A DNA stretch of 64,000 bases, taken from NCBI GenBank assembly GCA_949128115.1, contig OX421962.1, positions 39,951,745-40,015,744 of the forward strand, read 5' to 3'. The notes beneath the pieces are model-generated. The model was not told the DNA's origin and made no database searches. It saw only the letters and a list, made by a program, of their open reading frames with translations. Source of the stretch: Anaspis maculata. Lineage: Eukaryota; Arthropoda; Insecta; Coleoptera; Scraptiidae. This document shows positions 45,346 to 58,021 of the stretch, one piece after another; positions within the stretch are counted from its first letter, which is position 1; each line of letters opens with the position of its first letter. The translations under genes and the position numbers were made by a program.

Positions 45346-45852
45346 CAGGGGCGGACTGGCCAAGGCCGCTAGGCCGCAATCCCGGCCTAGATTTTTGGCG
45401 AAGGGCCCCCAAAACTTCGGTCGATTAGGGGTCCCCGCAGACCAAAAGTAGGTAATTGGGTTGAAAAAACACAAAAAATTACACGAAAACAAAATGGGCC
45501 CCGAGGCCCTCTTCCTGTTATTTTTTCTTTAATAAGGCGCAGTGATATTATAGCGCAATAATAGATAGATGTAGTTCAGCAGTAAGAATTTAAAGTTTGT
45601 GACAATGAATATGGTTACAGTACGTCGTTGCGCTTTTAAGCTGCAGAGTTCCTAGAAGATGTTTGATGTTTTTTTACCAGGCCACCAGGTAGGTAGGTTT
45701 TAGCAGGTAGTTACAAATACTCCTACCCATAATGATGATTTTAATTTATTAAAAAAAAAAGTTTAAGCCTGTGACCCCCCCCCCCTCAACGTCACAGGGG
45801 GGCCCCCAAATCACACCAGCGGCCTAACTTTTATAACCCCAGTTCGCCCCTG
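45346..45852. mobile_element. hAT MITE, 507 bp, perfect 8-bp duplication
   Basis: The termini are CAGGGGCGGACTGG and CCAGTTCGCCCCTG. CAAACACC is directly repeated on both sides (45338-45345 and 45853-45860), an 8-bp duplication characteristic of hAT. The interior has GGGCCCC-rich blocks and poly-C and no transposase, so it depends on an autonomous relative. The short TIR and intact duplication suggest a relatively recent insertion. Confidence 0.88.
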
Positions 45853-46983
45853 CAAACACCTCTTACACCCAAAGGGTAGATTAGGTTTTGGACGGACTCT
45901 TAAGATCGGCTTCGGCTTCAGTCTCTGGTGCGTTGATTTTTTATTTAGGCTCACTTTCCCAAGATTGTTATAACATCTGTTAGAGACTCCAACCCGGATA
46001 TAAGCCACAAACCCGTACAATTGGCGGAGGAGCTGTTCGAGAGCTCGCCGGATCGATGGAAACGGTGCTGACGCATAGACGTAACATACTTACATGATTT
46101 GCTGGGTAGGGTGGAAGTGGAAATGATCTTCGCAGTTCGCATCAGCCTAAATGGCACGGTTTTTAAAATTCATCCAACATCCAACCAAGAAACTCGACTG
46201 TGCGTCATGTGCGTGTTTAACATTAAAAGCCGCCAAAACCTAATGCCAGGACGGCATCAATCACACGGAAAGCAATAAAAAGTGTAATCATGCCCTCTGC
46301 AAGCTCGTTTTAAAAGTAATTCCGACATGTTTTAACGTTCGCTGCTGTCGTTACCCAGGTAGAATTATATCCTAATGTAACTGCATTAAATTCTGAAAGG
46401 TCGCTCCAGCGTTTTCAATTATCGCAAAGACGACCTAGTAGCAGGAATAAAGTAAATAATAACTCACTGGGAATTCTAAGCATTGCACACCGCCAGTCAC
46501 ACGACGGCCTTTGCTTGTTGCAAGAACAGAAAACTACTGGAGCTTTCTGGTGCTTATGTGTGCCGTCCAGAAGGTGCAATATGGGTTTGAATACTTTCCA
46601 ATTAAGTTCTGACGCGAAATATCTACATAGAAAATATTGTAATTGTGAGTGAGCGCGTAAATGGCGTTATTCAACGTTAATGATGTTGGCTGTGGCCTGA
46701 GTTGCTGAAGAGGTTTTATTTACCAGATGCGATTTTTCCAGAGACCTCTGAAATATGGTTCAATTATTTATAGTCAGGAATCATAGCAAAAATGAATTCC
46801 AGGCAGATTTTTGCTTGTAAGCTCTTTAGAGCATGAAGCATGTAGTCTAACACAGTGAAAGTCTTCAAGGATATTACAGTGTGTGCTACCGCCGCCGCCG
46901 TTATTCGATTTTCCGAGAGTTTTCCAAAAATAAAAATGCAAGATTTGCTTCAGTTGATCGCCTGAAAGTAAAAAAAAGTTGGA
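45853..46983. other. LINE tail continuation then unrecognised sequence
   Basis: The first 30-40 bases after the duplication continue the LINE-like sequence of 45085-45337. The rest has only short frames. A (CCG)4 tract lies at about 46890. Confidence 0.35.
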
Positions 46984-47980
46984 AAATGTTCAAGAACCAG
47001 TTACCTTTTGTTAAAAAAAAAACATGGTGAGAATCTGGTTACGGGATAAAGAGTTGGAAAATTTGCAGTTTTTCCAGAGAGGAAATCTCGAAAACCGTGT
47101 GTCCAATTCCAACAGTTTTTTCTCCAAAAATTATTCAATCTTTTCTTCAACTTTGATTTCCAGCATGTCTGCACCTACGATGAATATTTCTTCGTGCGGG
47201 CTCACCGCATATCGGAGTTTGCACTGCAGTATTTTTAAACTCACGGAATGTGCAATATTGAAAAAATCACCGTCAGAAAACTGGAACCGTGTCGATTTTG
47301 AAAATCAGTCTACACGACGCCCAATCCACTCTACTTTCGATATCAGTTGGAATTTCTCGAAAAAAGTCGATCTCCGAGCAGAAATGAATTTTTGAGTGGA
47401 GTCCTGCATCAAAAGCGAGTCGTCCTGGTCAAATCACGGGCGAGAGGCCCTCTAGGGTGACAACGGCCAGGGGAAATTCCGAAAATCCATAACGCCCTAC
47501 TGTAAAACGGTGAAAAAGTGCAACTGCAGATATGATTTGATTCTTTTATTGTGTTGCTTCCTGCCACATTTGGTTCCAATTCATTGGATAGATTTTGAAT
47601 AATTAAATGGTAAGAAGACAACAAACACGCAAAATATTGCGCCTCTTTGTGCCAAAAGCGGGCACTTTCGCATTTAAATGAAACAAAGCTCTCCGACTAA
47701 CACAACACCGGACGTTCGGACCGAAACTTCACTGACACGTGTTTCGCCCCTATTGGGAGCTCATCAGTGTGCAGGCATTCAGTCCAAACATCCGATGCTG
47801 TGGCAGCCAGAGATCACGGTGGTATACACTCAGGAAGCCTTCTAATATGTGTCTCTTCAGCTACTAAAGTTTTGAAGTTTGACTTTTTTTTACAGATAAC
47901 AGATAGGGCAATATTTCTAACTATTCTGAATACAGTTTTTCAAGGGCTTCCAATGCAGCTTCTGCAAGCTTCTGACAAGG
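46984..47980 (-). repeat. Dispersed repeat copy B, with an empty target site
   Basis: This is the inverted, continuous counterpart of 13625-16360. GAAAATGTTCAAGAACCAGT opens it, the GGAGTCCTGCATCAAAAGCG block follows at 47398, and CCCTATCTGT on the complement lies near 47905. At 47503-47504 a TA stands where copy A holds the 1.86-kb palindrome, so copy B shows the ancestral state. Confidence 0.65.
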
Positions 47981-49239
47981 CTATAGAACATGATAGGAAA
48001 ATATCAAAATTATTAAACAATAATAATTATTGATTAGAAATTTAAATTGAAATGCCTAACTGTCTGGTTCCCAAATTGGAAATTCGCTGCGCACTCATCT
48101 CTATTTATGTTCAGTGTGTACACTATACACACTATAATAAAAGTGATTGATGGCAGGAGGGATTTGAAGGAAAGGAAAGGGGTACGCAATTTTGCGCTAG
48201 TTAGGTACTCGACCTAATATATTAAAGCTTAATTACGCCCCCCTACCGACGTCTGCATTGAATTTTAATTAAACTGCGTTAAAATTGATACGGGACGTCT
48301 TTTAGGAAAACCGCGCGTTCAATATTCAGAGCGTGTCCTTTATTGCATGGTCATTTTGATCCCTTAACGTGTGTTACCTGTTATCGGAGCTTTACTTTTC
48401 TATTTATTTTTTTAAATTTTGCTCAATTTTGAACATCATTCTGTAAATATTTCAGAATATCTGCACAGGAAAACACTCAGATTTTTTTCGTTGATACCTA
48501 CAGTTTACCGAAGACTGATCGCTTTTCGTGCTATATTTACATTTCCTTTCTATTTATTTACCTACAAGTTACCGCGGCAGGGTAAAAGAACAGAAATCAT
48601 CAATCATAACGGGTTAATGGCAGCTTTGTGTTGCAATACATGAAGGATAGCTTTGGATATTCATATACATATTTTCCTAGTCCTGTGAAATAAATTTGCA
48701 TATTCACTCATTAATAATTGACATGTTTTGAAAATTAGTTTTTTTTTTCTGCTAGGTTATAGCTGGAAACATCCTTCAGCGACATAAAAGCCGATTCACA
48801 CTGTTATTGCGTTTATTATTTACCAGAGCCAGCAGCCAGAGGCCATAGAGTTATCTTGAGCATTGTACTCTATCATAGGGCGCGAGCAGCTACATCCCGT
48901 TCACGTTGTAAATTCAGAGCTAGAACTTTCTGATTCAAAAATGAAGTGACAAACTGGAGCGTTGCCGCTGGGGGGCTGCTATCAACCGTAGCCGTATAGC
49001 CCCCTAGCTTGTCATTTTATTTTCACCTCAAGAAGTTCTAGCTCTAAATTTTGAAAAAAAATTGAACTCTGTTGTGCCCAGCGTTTTTTTCTTTAGCAAA
49101 AATCGGCTCGTGCTGTGCACTCGTCGTTTCTTCCTGTGGCAGCTGGTTTTCGAAAAATGCCTAGCGACCAGTTATCGAGAAATTCAATTTTGTCGACAAA
49201 ATACATAGATCCTTCTTATGGTATTGTTGTCGAAAAATT
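47981..49239. other. No recognisable feature
   Basis: AT-rich sequence with short frames; no terminal repeats or RNA gene supported. Confidence 0.35.
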
Positions 49240-49460
49240 ACTGCCAGAAAACCGAGACCGTGTCGCATTTTAAAATTAACCTACGCCTAATGTCTACTTT
49301 TGATTTCAGTAGTAAATTTTAGAAAATGTCAATCCCCGAGCAGGAAAGAATGCCTGAGTACTGAGTAAAGTCCTGCACAAAACTCGGGTAATTTTGGTGA
49401 AAACCGAGGTAAGCGGCCGCCTTGGGTAGTAACGGTCAGGAAAAACTGTTTCTGTCTCAG
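49240..49460 (-). repeat. Dispersed repeat copy C, partial
   Basis: It shares with copy B, in the same orientation, ACTGCCAGAAAACCGAGACC, TCTACTTTTGATTTCAGT, CCCGAGCAGGAAAGAATG and AAAGTCCTGCACAAAACTCG. It ends close to the TA that opens the palindrome at 49500. Confidence 0.6.
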
Positions 49461-49671
49461 ATCGCTTGACTGTGATGCCTTTTGTCATTGTTTTATCTAA
49501 ACTGCTTGACAATTGAACTGCAACACCTAAAAATTAGGTGCGTTTTCAAATTGAGATAGCTTGAAAAATATTTGACGGATTCCAGAAATTCAGGCATGTG
49601 AGGAAAGGTCATTCCTTTGACTATCGAGTGCTGGTATTGATGATAAGTTTGATTGCACAATTTGTCATATA

Positions 49672-51356
49672 CAGGGTGCCAACGGAGAGCGTGCAGATAT
49701 GGGCAATCTTTCACCCTGTACAACTTTCGAAAAAAAAGTCCAATATTTTTTCTATTGCCTGCTTTTGAAAGGCTGAATCATTATGCCGAAACGGTTTTGG
49801 AATTTTGACCCTAACTTTTTTTTTCAAAAAATTGTGCTCAATTTTCTGAAATATGCACTTTTTGATTAAGAAAAAAAAATAGAGACATTGTTTTCAAACG
49901 GCGTCCATATTGAATTTGCTCACGAAGATTTTCATTTGAGCCTCTACATCCCCTAGAAACTACCCCTTTTTACCCCGGGTCACCGTCTCACAACAAGATA
50001 TGCAATTCTTCATTTAAAAGGCATAAGAAAATTACTCATCAATAATTGGATTAAAATAAGGATACTGCGATGACCCCACACGTACAGTTCCCTAAAAACC
50101 ACCCCTTGACTTCAAGGGACAGGGTTGGTATTATAAGACATGCAATATGTACAAAAAACGTCTTTTTCAACTGTTCCACTAAAAAAGTGATGCTACACGA
50201 TGACCCTCTGCGTAAGTCATCCCAACAGTAGCTACCCTCTCGGAAAAAGAACTACCCTTTAAATAACCAGTACTTCCGCAATACCTCATTTGTTGGATTT
50301 TTTTCAAAATCTGTCGCAATAGTTTGCCGCTACGATGATTTCATTCACATATCTACCCGAAACTACCCCTTCAACTACCCCTTCAATATCGAATAGCCTT
50401 GACCTTGATGCGTGTAAGGTCATCGCGAAATCATTTTGAACTTATTCAATCGCACCTTCTCTGAGCTTCCAAATGAGGTATTGCATACCTTTTACTAAAG
50501 GGACGATTTCTAGGGGTAGTTTCAGAAAAGGTTTTGTACTATCATCGTAGAAAACACCATCATTTCAATGAAACGGTTAGTAGGCAAAAGTTCTTTCAAC
50601 TCGTAAATAACGCATCAAGTTAGAGGCTATGCGATATTGAAGGGGTAGTTGAATGGGTAGTTTCGGGTAGATATGTGAATGAAATCATCGTAGCGGCAAA
50701 CTATTGTGACAGATTTTAAAAAAATCCTAACAAATGAGGTATTACGAAAGTACTGGCTTTTCAAAGGGTAGTTCTTTTTTCGAGAGGGTCGCTACTGTTG
50801 GGATGACCTACGTAAAAGGTCATCGTGTAGCATCACTTTTTTAGTGGAACAGTTAAAAAAGACGTTTTTTGGAATTTTCATGTATTGCATGTCTTATCAT
50901 ACCAGCCCTGTCCCTTGAAGTCAAGGGGTGGTTTTTTGGAAGCTGTAGGTGTGGGGTCATCGTAGTATACTTATTTTAATCCAATTATTGATGAGTACTT
51001 TTCTTAGGCCTTTTAAATGAAGCAGTGCATATCTTGTTGTGAGACGGTGTCCCAAAAGGGGTAGTTTCTAAGGGATGAGGAGGCTCAAATAAAAATCTTC
51101 GTAAGTAAATTCAATATGGACGCCGTTTGAAAACAAACAATGTCTCTATTTCTTTTTCTTAATCAAAAAGTGCATATTTCAGAAAATTGAGCACAATTTT
51201 TTGAAAAAAAAAGTTAGGGTCAAAATTCCAAAACCGTTTCGGCATAATGATTCAACTTTTCAAAAGCAGGCAATAGAAAAAATCTCGGATTTTTTTTTCG
51301 AAAGTTGTACAGGGTGAAAGATTGCCCATATATGCACGCTCTCCGTTGGCACCCTG
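49672..51356. repeat. CAGGGTGCC element, middle layer of the nest
   Basis: CAGGGTGCCAACGGAGAGCG at 49672 faces its complement ending at 51356, with TATA outside. Outer flanks ATTTGTCATA and TATGACAAAT are exact complements, so it sits at the axis of the outer palindrome. Its own preserved arms are only 47 bp before the next layer, and they end in CACCCTG/CAGGGTG. Confidence 0.65.
49721..51307. repeat. CAACTTTCG element, innermost layer of the nest
   Basis: CAACTTTCGAAAAAAAA faces TTTTTTTTCGAAAGTTG, with TA on both sides. Arms match for several hundred bp (GGGTAGTTCTTTTT..GAGAGGGT, CCTTGACTTCAAGGGACAGG, TCACATATCTACCCGAAACT) to about 50395 and 50630. Confidence 0.7.
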
Positions 51357-51528
51357 TATATGACAAATTGTGCAATCAAACTTATCATCAATACCAGCAC
51401 TCGATAGTCAAAGGAATGACTTTTCCTCACATGCCTGAATTTCTGGAATCCGTCAAATATTTTTCAAGCTATCTCAATTTGAAAACGCACCTAACTTTTA
51501 GGTGTTGCAGTTCAATTGTCAAGCAGTT

Positions 51529-53299
51529 TATATGAATGAAGCATGAAATTCAGGAAAGAACCGATCAAACATCCAGGCACCACATTGCGGCTCGGTGAGT
51601 CCGGCTGGTCTGGGAGAGGAGTACAATGGGCCCAATAACGAGGCCTACGTGCCAGGTGAAACTGTGTTCCACCGACTTCCCAAAATGAAAAATGGAAATG
51701 GAATGGAAAATGTGAGACATCGGAAAGTACGGGGTGTTTATAAGAGTCTGTGATCGCGGCAGGCATGGGTCAGGTCAGGTCAGGCGATGCGATCACAGAC
51801 ATTTATAAACACCCGGTACTTCATAGAAGTGCTGCTGCTGATGAGAAGCCTCACAAGTACCAATATCTGCCACAGAAGAAATAAGAAACAGGAACAGAAG
51901 CCGAAGTAATGGGAAGGCTGCCACAGTGAAAGATGCTGGAACAGAGTGGAAAACTGGATAATATTGAGGTATTTGATTTGTCCTATGCTTGGCGGGCGTA
52001 TATGTCTCGATGATGTTGATATGAAGAACAGTTTACTAAAGACAACCTAGCTTATTTTGGCTCTGTTTCTGGGACATTCTCTGTAAATTTTATTTTGTAA
52101 AGCAAATTTTAATCCTCCTGAGAGAAGTTCAGGGTAAAACACTCCGCATAATATTTACTTAGGCAGGTACATATTTTATTACCCGAAGTCGAAGTCCAAC
52201 TTTCCGAATGTTTTTTGTAGTCGTTCTCTCGAGCAACTCGGGCGGCTCTCTGAAGCTCCAGCAGCGGCACTTGATAGTAAAAGAGCCATGGCTTGTTCAC
52301 CCTGAAGTGTGAACCGTGCCTTACCGACAACCGAAAGACAATACAAAATTCCCCGCGGAACGCATTTTCCTCGTTTTCCTTTGTACAACAAAATACAGCT
52401 GTTAGCGAGCATTCAGCAATTACTAGGGGATAAAGCACCTGTTTAATTAAGTAATTTTCAACTCGGTTGTGGGGAATTTTCTAGTTGCTTTCCGTTCATT
52501 TTCCATTCGTATACTCGATATGTTATTAGAAACGGTGAATTTGCGCGCATGCAGTAGGTAGTACATTTTTACGTATGTAGCGTGGAAATTGGGTTTTGTA
52601 ATCTGGCTGAAGCAAAGAGCTTTCGGGTCTCAAAGAGAAGCGGGCAGACGAGCGAGATTAAATCGATTAGCGTAAGCGGCAACTGGTACACGGCCGACTA
52701 GTAGTGGGTACAAAATGAGAGATGATGAGGTGCCGAACTAGTTCGAAATTCTACCCACCTGCATTTTCACACTGGTAGGTAGGTACGTACCTACCTGGTT
52801 CCCTGAGTAATTAAGTTAGGAGGATGTTTAGCTATTTCCAGTTTGTGGCACAGCGCGGAAAATCTTCAAATTGTAAGTACATAGATCTTGGTACATACCC
52901 ATTACCCATAGCACCTATTGCCATTTGAAGGCGCCGAGAATTGAAAGCTCATTCGCAACTAAATATCTCTATATAATGTCGCTGTTATGGCATCATAATA
53001 TAAATATTAGTAGCCATTTGTCTAATAAGGTACCCTCGAAGGTACCTATACCAAAATTGGATGTTTGAGGTGTACGAGATTTTTTCCCCTTCATTCTACG
53101 TCGGCCTATTTTCGCAACGAGGCCTAACACCGACGCCGGTGAATGCTTCCCCCACTATACCGCAAATTTTGCCGAGTCCCTGTGTGTTCCAACACAGGGT
53201 ATGGATTTTTAACGACCACCAACATTGCATGGGGTCGGCACCGTCATTCACATTTTACGTGGTATGCAACACATAAGTATGTATTTAGCAAGCATTCCA
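51529..53299. other. No gene; hairpin at 51728-51818
   Basis: GGGGTGTTTATAAGAGTCTG followed by TGATCGC (about 51731-51757) faces GCGATCACAGACATTTATAA (51789-51808); the loop carries (GGTCA)3. Palindromic GTAGGTAGGTACGTACCTAC occurs near 52775. A 109-codon minus frame at 52109-52438 shows no domain and is not supported as a gene. Confidence 0.45.
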
Positions 53300-53420
53300 A
53301 CTAAATCAAGAAGCTTGTTTTAGAGACGGAAATTCGACCGCCTCCGGTCCCCGGTGGGGATCGAACTCACGACTCCTCATGATAGTCGAACGCGCTGATC
53401 ACGATATCACAAGCTCCTCG
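53300..53420 (-). mobile_element. tRNA-derived SINE, copy 2
   Basis: The minus strand has GAGCTTGTGATATCGTGATC, GCGCGTTCGACTATCATG, the B box GAGTTCGATCCCC and the same downstream body (CGTCTCTAAAACAAGCTT) as copy 1 at 693-806. The shared post-tRNA body is what makes both SINEs of one family. Confidence 0.65.
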
Positions 53421-54156
53421 CTCAGAAAATATTTTGAGCAGAAGGTAGGGCGATTGCATGAGAGGATGATTACGTCGCTGTTATGGCATAAATGTCAATA
53501 CTGTCAACATCAAACGTGGAGTGCCACCTGTACCTAATAGGGCTCTTGCACGATTTTTTTTATTGCCTCCAATGATGCTTTGGTAGCCAAATAGCACCAC
53601 AGACTGAACGGTTTTTCGAAAATCCTTATATATTATTTTATTTTATAAATTTAAAACAGATTGCGACTACGAATTTTAAATGTTTGACATATCTCACTGT
53701 CACCGTCTCAGACGACTGTGGGGCTGACGCTCAATTCAGGTTGAAAAACGCGCAGCACGAGCTTGAGGATGGCCCTGGCACGTGAGCAAGGGCGACGGCG
53801 CTGTTCGCGGCTCCAAAATTGAAATAGGTCTGTAAATGAAGATTTGAATATTCGCGGGGTTTCAGGGCGCAGGACTACAACCTCGCAAAAAAAAAACTTG
53901 CAAACGAAAAATAGAACTCTCGGGTTGACGTCGTCGTGGTCATACAAGAGCATTGTAGAAGCGATCGCGTTTTTGGCGCGAAAAAAAATTCAAACTTTGA
54001 TCTTCTTCATTTAAAGAATGGATCAATTTTTTTAATTTTTTTTTGGGGCGGAAATTATTGTGGATAACGTTTGGAATGATTATATGAAGTAATCGTCTTA
54101 ATATAAAATTCATGCAAGGACCCTATTGTGATAAATCGGCAGAGCAGTTTCAAGCC
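53421..54156. other. No recognisable feature
   Basis: Spacer with short frames before the composite palindrome; nothing supported. Confidence 0.35.
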
Positions 54157-54723
54157 TTATGCATATGGATATGGCTCATAGTAGAGGAAAATATGAAGCG
54201 AAATGTGCTTATTTGAGAAGTTCGTGTGCACCGAAAGGTAAAAAGCTGGGGTGCATTTTTTATGGTGTAGTATGGCTTGGGGATGAAGAATCCACTTGTC
54301 GTCAAAAAATCGTCCAGTGTGGGGGCGGTATGGGGGCGGTTTTGTGAAAAAACAGTTTTTTAAAAAAATGTTCTACAGTATGTCAGCTTTTGGCTGATAT
54401 CAGCTTGGAACAAATCCGTCATTTGTAAGTTGTCGTAAATAATTTATCAATAAAAAGGTGATCATTTACTTTGCCATAAGAATACATGTAAAACTTGACT
54501 GCCTCGTGCGCAAAGAACGTTGAATATCTCAGTAACGTGTTTAATGACATTTTTCATTCCACTCCCACTCGATTATCTCCGTAACCACTAGTTCAATCAA
54601 AAAAGTTCCTTTCGTAAACCATGTTACCTATTCCATTGCGATTCTTGCGGTTTTTTCAGATTTGATTTATCTTGAATAGTAACTGAGCTAGGGACGGAAT
54701 TGTAATGTACTGCATGCAGCGTA

Positions 54724-57042
54724 GTCGGGGTGCTACGATTTTAAATACCGCAAATGATTTAGACGGGATGCCCTTTGGCATGATAACTACTCATACCAAG
54801 GTGATTAATTTTCTCCAAGGATGCGTCAACATTTCCCACTCAGAAAAAAAGATGGCGACGATTTTTGACAGGACCTGAATTTTTGTAAAACATAGGCATG
54901 TGGGATATGTTTTCTCACTAATTTTGACCTCCTGAACACGAATATCGAGTTTATTTTCACATTAGAGATCAAATCGACCCCATATTTGACATCCGAAAAC
55001 CGCAAAAATAGCAGACTCTCGCTTATCTTCGAATTGAAAATTTTGTGTGCAATTTATAGCGATTTCCAGCTTTGAGCTCGTTAAATGGATCTCACAAAAC
55101 AAGTTTAACAGTGTAAGTTCTGCAAAATAACTCTACAAACATCGCCAGGGTGCGCCCCAAAACATACAAAATATGGGCTCTGGGAGCACATTTTTCTGCG
55201 GCTGATTTAAGGAATGTAAGTGTGAAATGGAAAATGTTTTGTAATATATTTTACTGTTTTATATAGTAAACTTACATATACTAGGATTTATCAACATAAA
55301 TTGACAATTTCAGATAAAAACAGAAAAAATATATTTTCATGATTTGTTGATAACTTTCTTTTTTTTCAATAAATACTAAAAAACGTAGCTTTGATTTTGA
55401 TGATGTTTTTCATCCAGGTAAGATACCTTTTTCACCTGAAACAACCACCTTAGCTCAAAGCTTCGGTATAGCGACTCATAATTAAAATATTTTCGTCAGA
55501 CTTGCGGTTGCCAAACATTAGAAAAGCGTCTTTTGATTTTGAAGTTTTGTCTTTACACTTGTTTTGGAATGCAACATACGGCTGATGGTGAATCTTTGGT
55601 TCAAAGTTTTCTAGAGCATTCCTATCTCGCCCATGAACTCATTCAGGTGTCTAGAAATTTTCGGACTGGATATGCACCAATGGCGAAGGGCAGTAGGATC
55701 TCCAGTGTTATTACCAATTTGAAATTTTTGTCTTGGTGTGTTGGAATTTTCGAGAATGGAAGTATAGTGTTATCAGGGAAAGCGCAAAAATACCTAGGAG
55801 GTGAACAGGCATAGAAAACGGACGTGGAAAATATATGAAAAAGTGATCAGGTAGGCACCAAGACCTTTTCAACATTACAACTCTTATTTGGCAACTATAG
55901 TACCTATGATACATGGTGTATGTTTTCATGCTCTTTGGCTTGTCCACGCCCTAGACGTTTTTGAGCCTCCATTTATAGCTCATCACTTTCATTCTCGCAA
56001 AATTCTGACACACACACGACAACAAATTTCAAGTTGGTGCCATAGAAATACGAATATAACACTGAAGATCCTACTGAACTTTGCCGTTGGTGCATATCCA
56101 ATCCAGAAGTTTCTAGACACCTGAATGAGTTCACGGGCAAGACAGAAAACTTTAAGCCAAAGCTCAACCATCAGCCGTATAATTATGTATGTTGCATTCC
56201 AGAACAAGTTCAAAGAAGGACTTTGAAATTATTAAAAGACGCTTTTCTGATGTTTGGCAATCGCGGATCTGACAAAAATGTTTTATATTATATGAAACTT
56301 TGAGCTAGGGTGATTGTTCCAGGTGAGAATAGTCTCTTGATGTATTTACTTTGTTGAAAAACATCATCAAAATCAAAGCTACGTTTTTTGGTATCAATTG
56401 TACCTGTCATAAAAAAAATTATGAACCAATCATGAAAGTTTGTTTTCACGATATTTTGTTTCAAATTGTCGATATATGCTTGGCATGTGTTAGCTTATAT
56501 ATTAAACAGTAAAACATATTTCACAACATTCTTCCTTTCACACATTCCCCAACCAGCCGCGCAAAGTGTGCTCCTAGCACCCATTTTAGGTATGATTTGA
56601 GACGCACCCTGGCGATGTTTGAAAAATTATTTTGCAGAACTTATACTGTTAACTTGTTCTATGGGATCTATACAGCCAGCTTGAGGCTGGAAATCGCCGT
56701 GGATGAAACACAAAATGTTCAGTTCAAAAATTAGCGAGAGTCTGCTATTTTTGCGGTTTTCAGATGTGAAATATGAGGTCAAGTTGATCTCTAATGTGAA
56801 AATAAACTCCATATTCGTATTCAGGAGGTCATAATTAGTGAGAAAACATGTGCCACAAGCATATGTTTTATAAAAAATTAGCTCCTGTCAAAAATCGTCG
56901 CCATCTTTTTTTCTGAGTGGGAAATGTTGACGCATCCTTGGCGAAAATTAATCACCTTGGTATAACTAGTCATCATACCAAAGGGCATCCCGTCTAATTC
57001 ATTTGCGGTATTTGGCCATATTATGTCGCGTACCACACCGAC
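54724..57042. repeat. GTCGGGGTG-type palindrome inserted in one arm
   Basis: The ends are GTCGGGGTGCTACG and, on the complement, GTCGGTGTGGTACG, with TA on both sides (54722-54723, 57043-57044). Arms match to an axis near 55870: TAAATACCGCAAATGA, AGGGCATCCCGTCTAA, CATCGCCAGGGTGCG, and GTGTCTAGAAA.TTTC near 55650/56105. The right-hand outer arm (CATGCAGCGGACAAC, complement of 59596-59606) lacks it. Confidence 0.7.
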
Positions 57043-58021
57043 TAGCGGACAACTGCAGCGCTGAGGCCCTCGCGTACCCCTGCCACCCGCGCATCCCCGC
57101 GAAGGCCGTGGTGTATTGAGGCGGGAAATCTGCAGACTTATTATTGTGGCTGATGATCGAAACATTGTAAAAGTGTAGTCGGTAAATTTGCAATATAAAT
57201 AAATATATAACCCTTGAATTACGACGTACGTCTTCACATATTATAATAGTCCAGTCAAAATAGGTTTTAACCGGAAATAAATTCGGAAGTTGACGAAATT
57301 TGGTGGATCGATGCAGAATTAAATGTGGAATGATATACTGAAATTCCCAAAAGGCTTGGTTTTTTTAGGACCAATAAAAAGCACCATCCTTGAAAATTTT
57401 CTTTTTTTCTGAATGGCTTGTGAACTATTATCTCTTCAGAACACAGCACCAGCACGAGCAAAGCAAATGTAGCCCGTTAAATTCCCAAGAGATTGTACAA
57501 AACTCATCACTTTTTGGTCAATAGCCTCTGTGATATCGCGTCTACAAAAACGCAGTGAAAATTACTCAAAATATATTTCCGGATTTTATGTAAAAATATG
57601 CATGGTGTCAATTCAGGGGCTGTAACCTGGACAGCGAAGGTGCGAATTTCAGTGTGTTTCACATGCGGGAAAAGCTAATTCAACATTCGGTATCACACTT
57701 TTGTCTAGAAGTCAAGAAGTCGTCAACTTCAAAATGGTACAGGTGATTCCTCGACCTGTGAAATCGATACCTACTTGATGTCTCGAAGAATCCCCAAAAA
57801 TCGATTTTTTTCATACCATACTATTTGCCTCATTTTTCACTTAGGTAGAGCAAAACCATCCAGGGAAAATATGAAGAATTGAATACAGAAAAAATAACAT
57901 GTTTCGGAATATTTATCCTATAGTGATGGTTTCTGAGTTGTATGGGTTGAAAGACTAAAACGACCTATTCAGAAAAAAAAAGGTAGTCCGGACACTAACT
58001 GCTGAATATTGTACTTGCATT

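Larger units (their letters stand above)
49500..51528. repeat. AACTGCTTGAC-type palindrome, 2.0 kb, outermost of a triple nest
   Basis: AACTGCTTGACAATTGAACT at 49500 faces its exact complement ending at 51528, flanked by TA (49498-49499, 51529-51530). A 76-codon frame recurs in both arms (49493-49723 minus, 51305-51535 plus) with two or three substitutions; it only reflects arm symmetry. Two further elements are stacked inside. Confidence 0.8.

Noticed and set aside
45046..45492. Minus-strand frames of 107-148 codons opposite the LINE and hAT
   Set aside because: They are antisense shadows of the LINE tail and cross the hAT terminus.
49493..51535. 76-codon frame conserved in two copies (49493-49723 and 51305-51535)
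   Set aside because: Same reason: it lies in the arms of the 49500-51528 palindrome and overlaps the transposon termini.
52109..52438. 109-codon minus frame
   Set aside because: No recognisable domain, no splice or promoter context; cannot be separated from chance.
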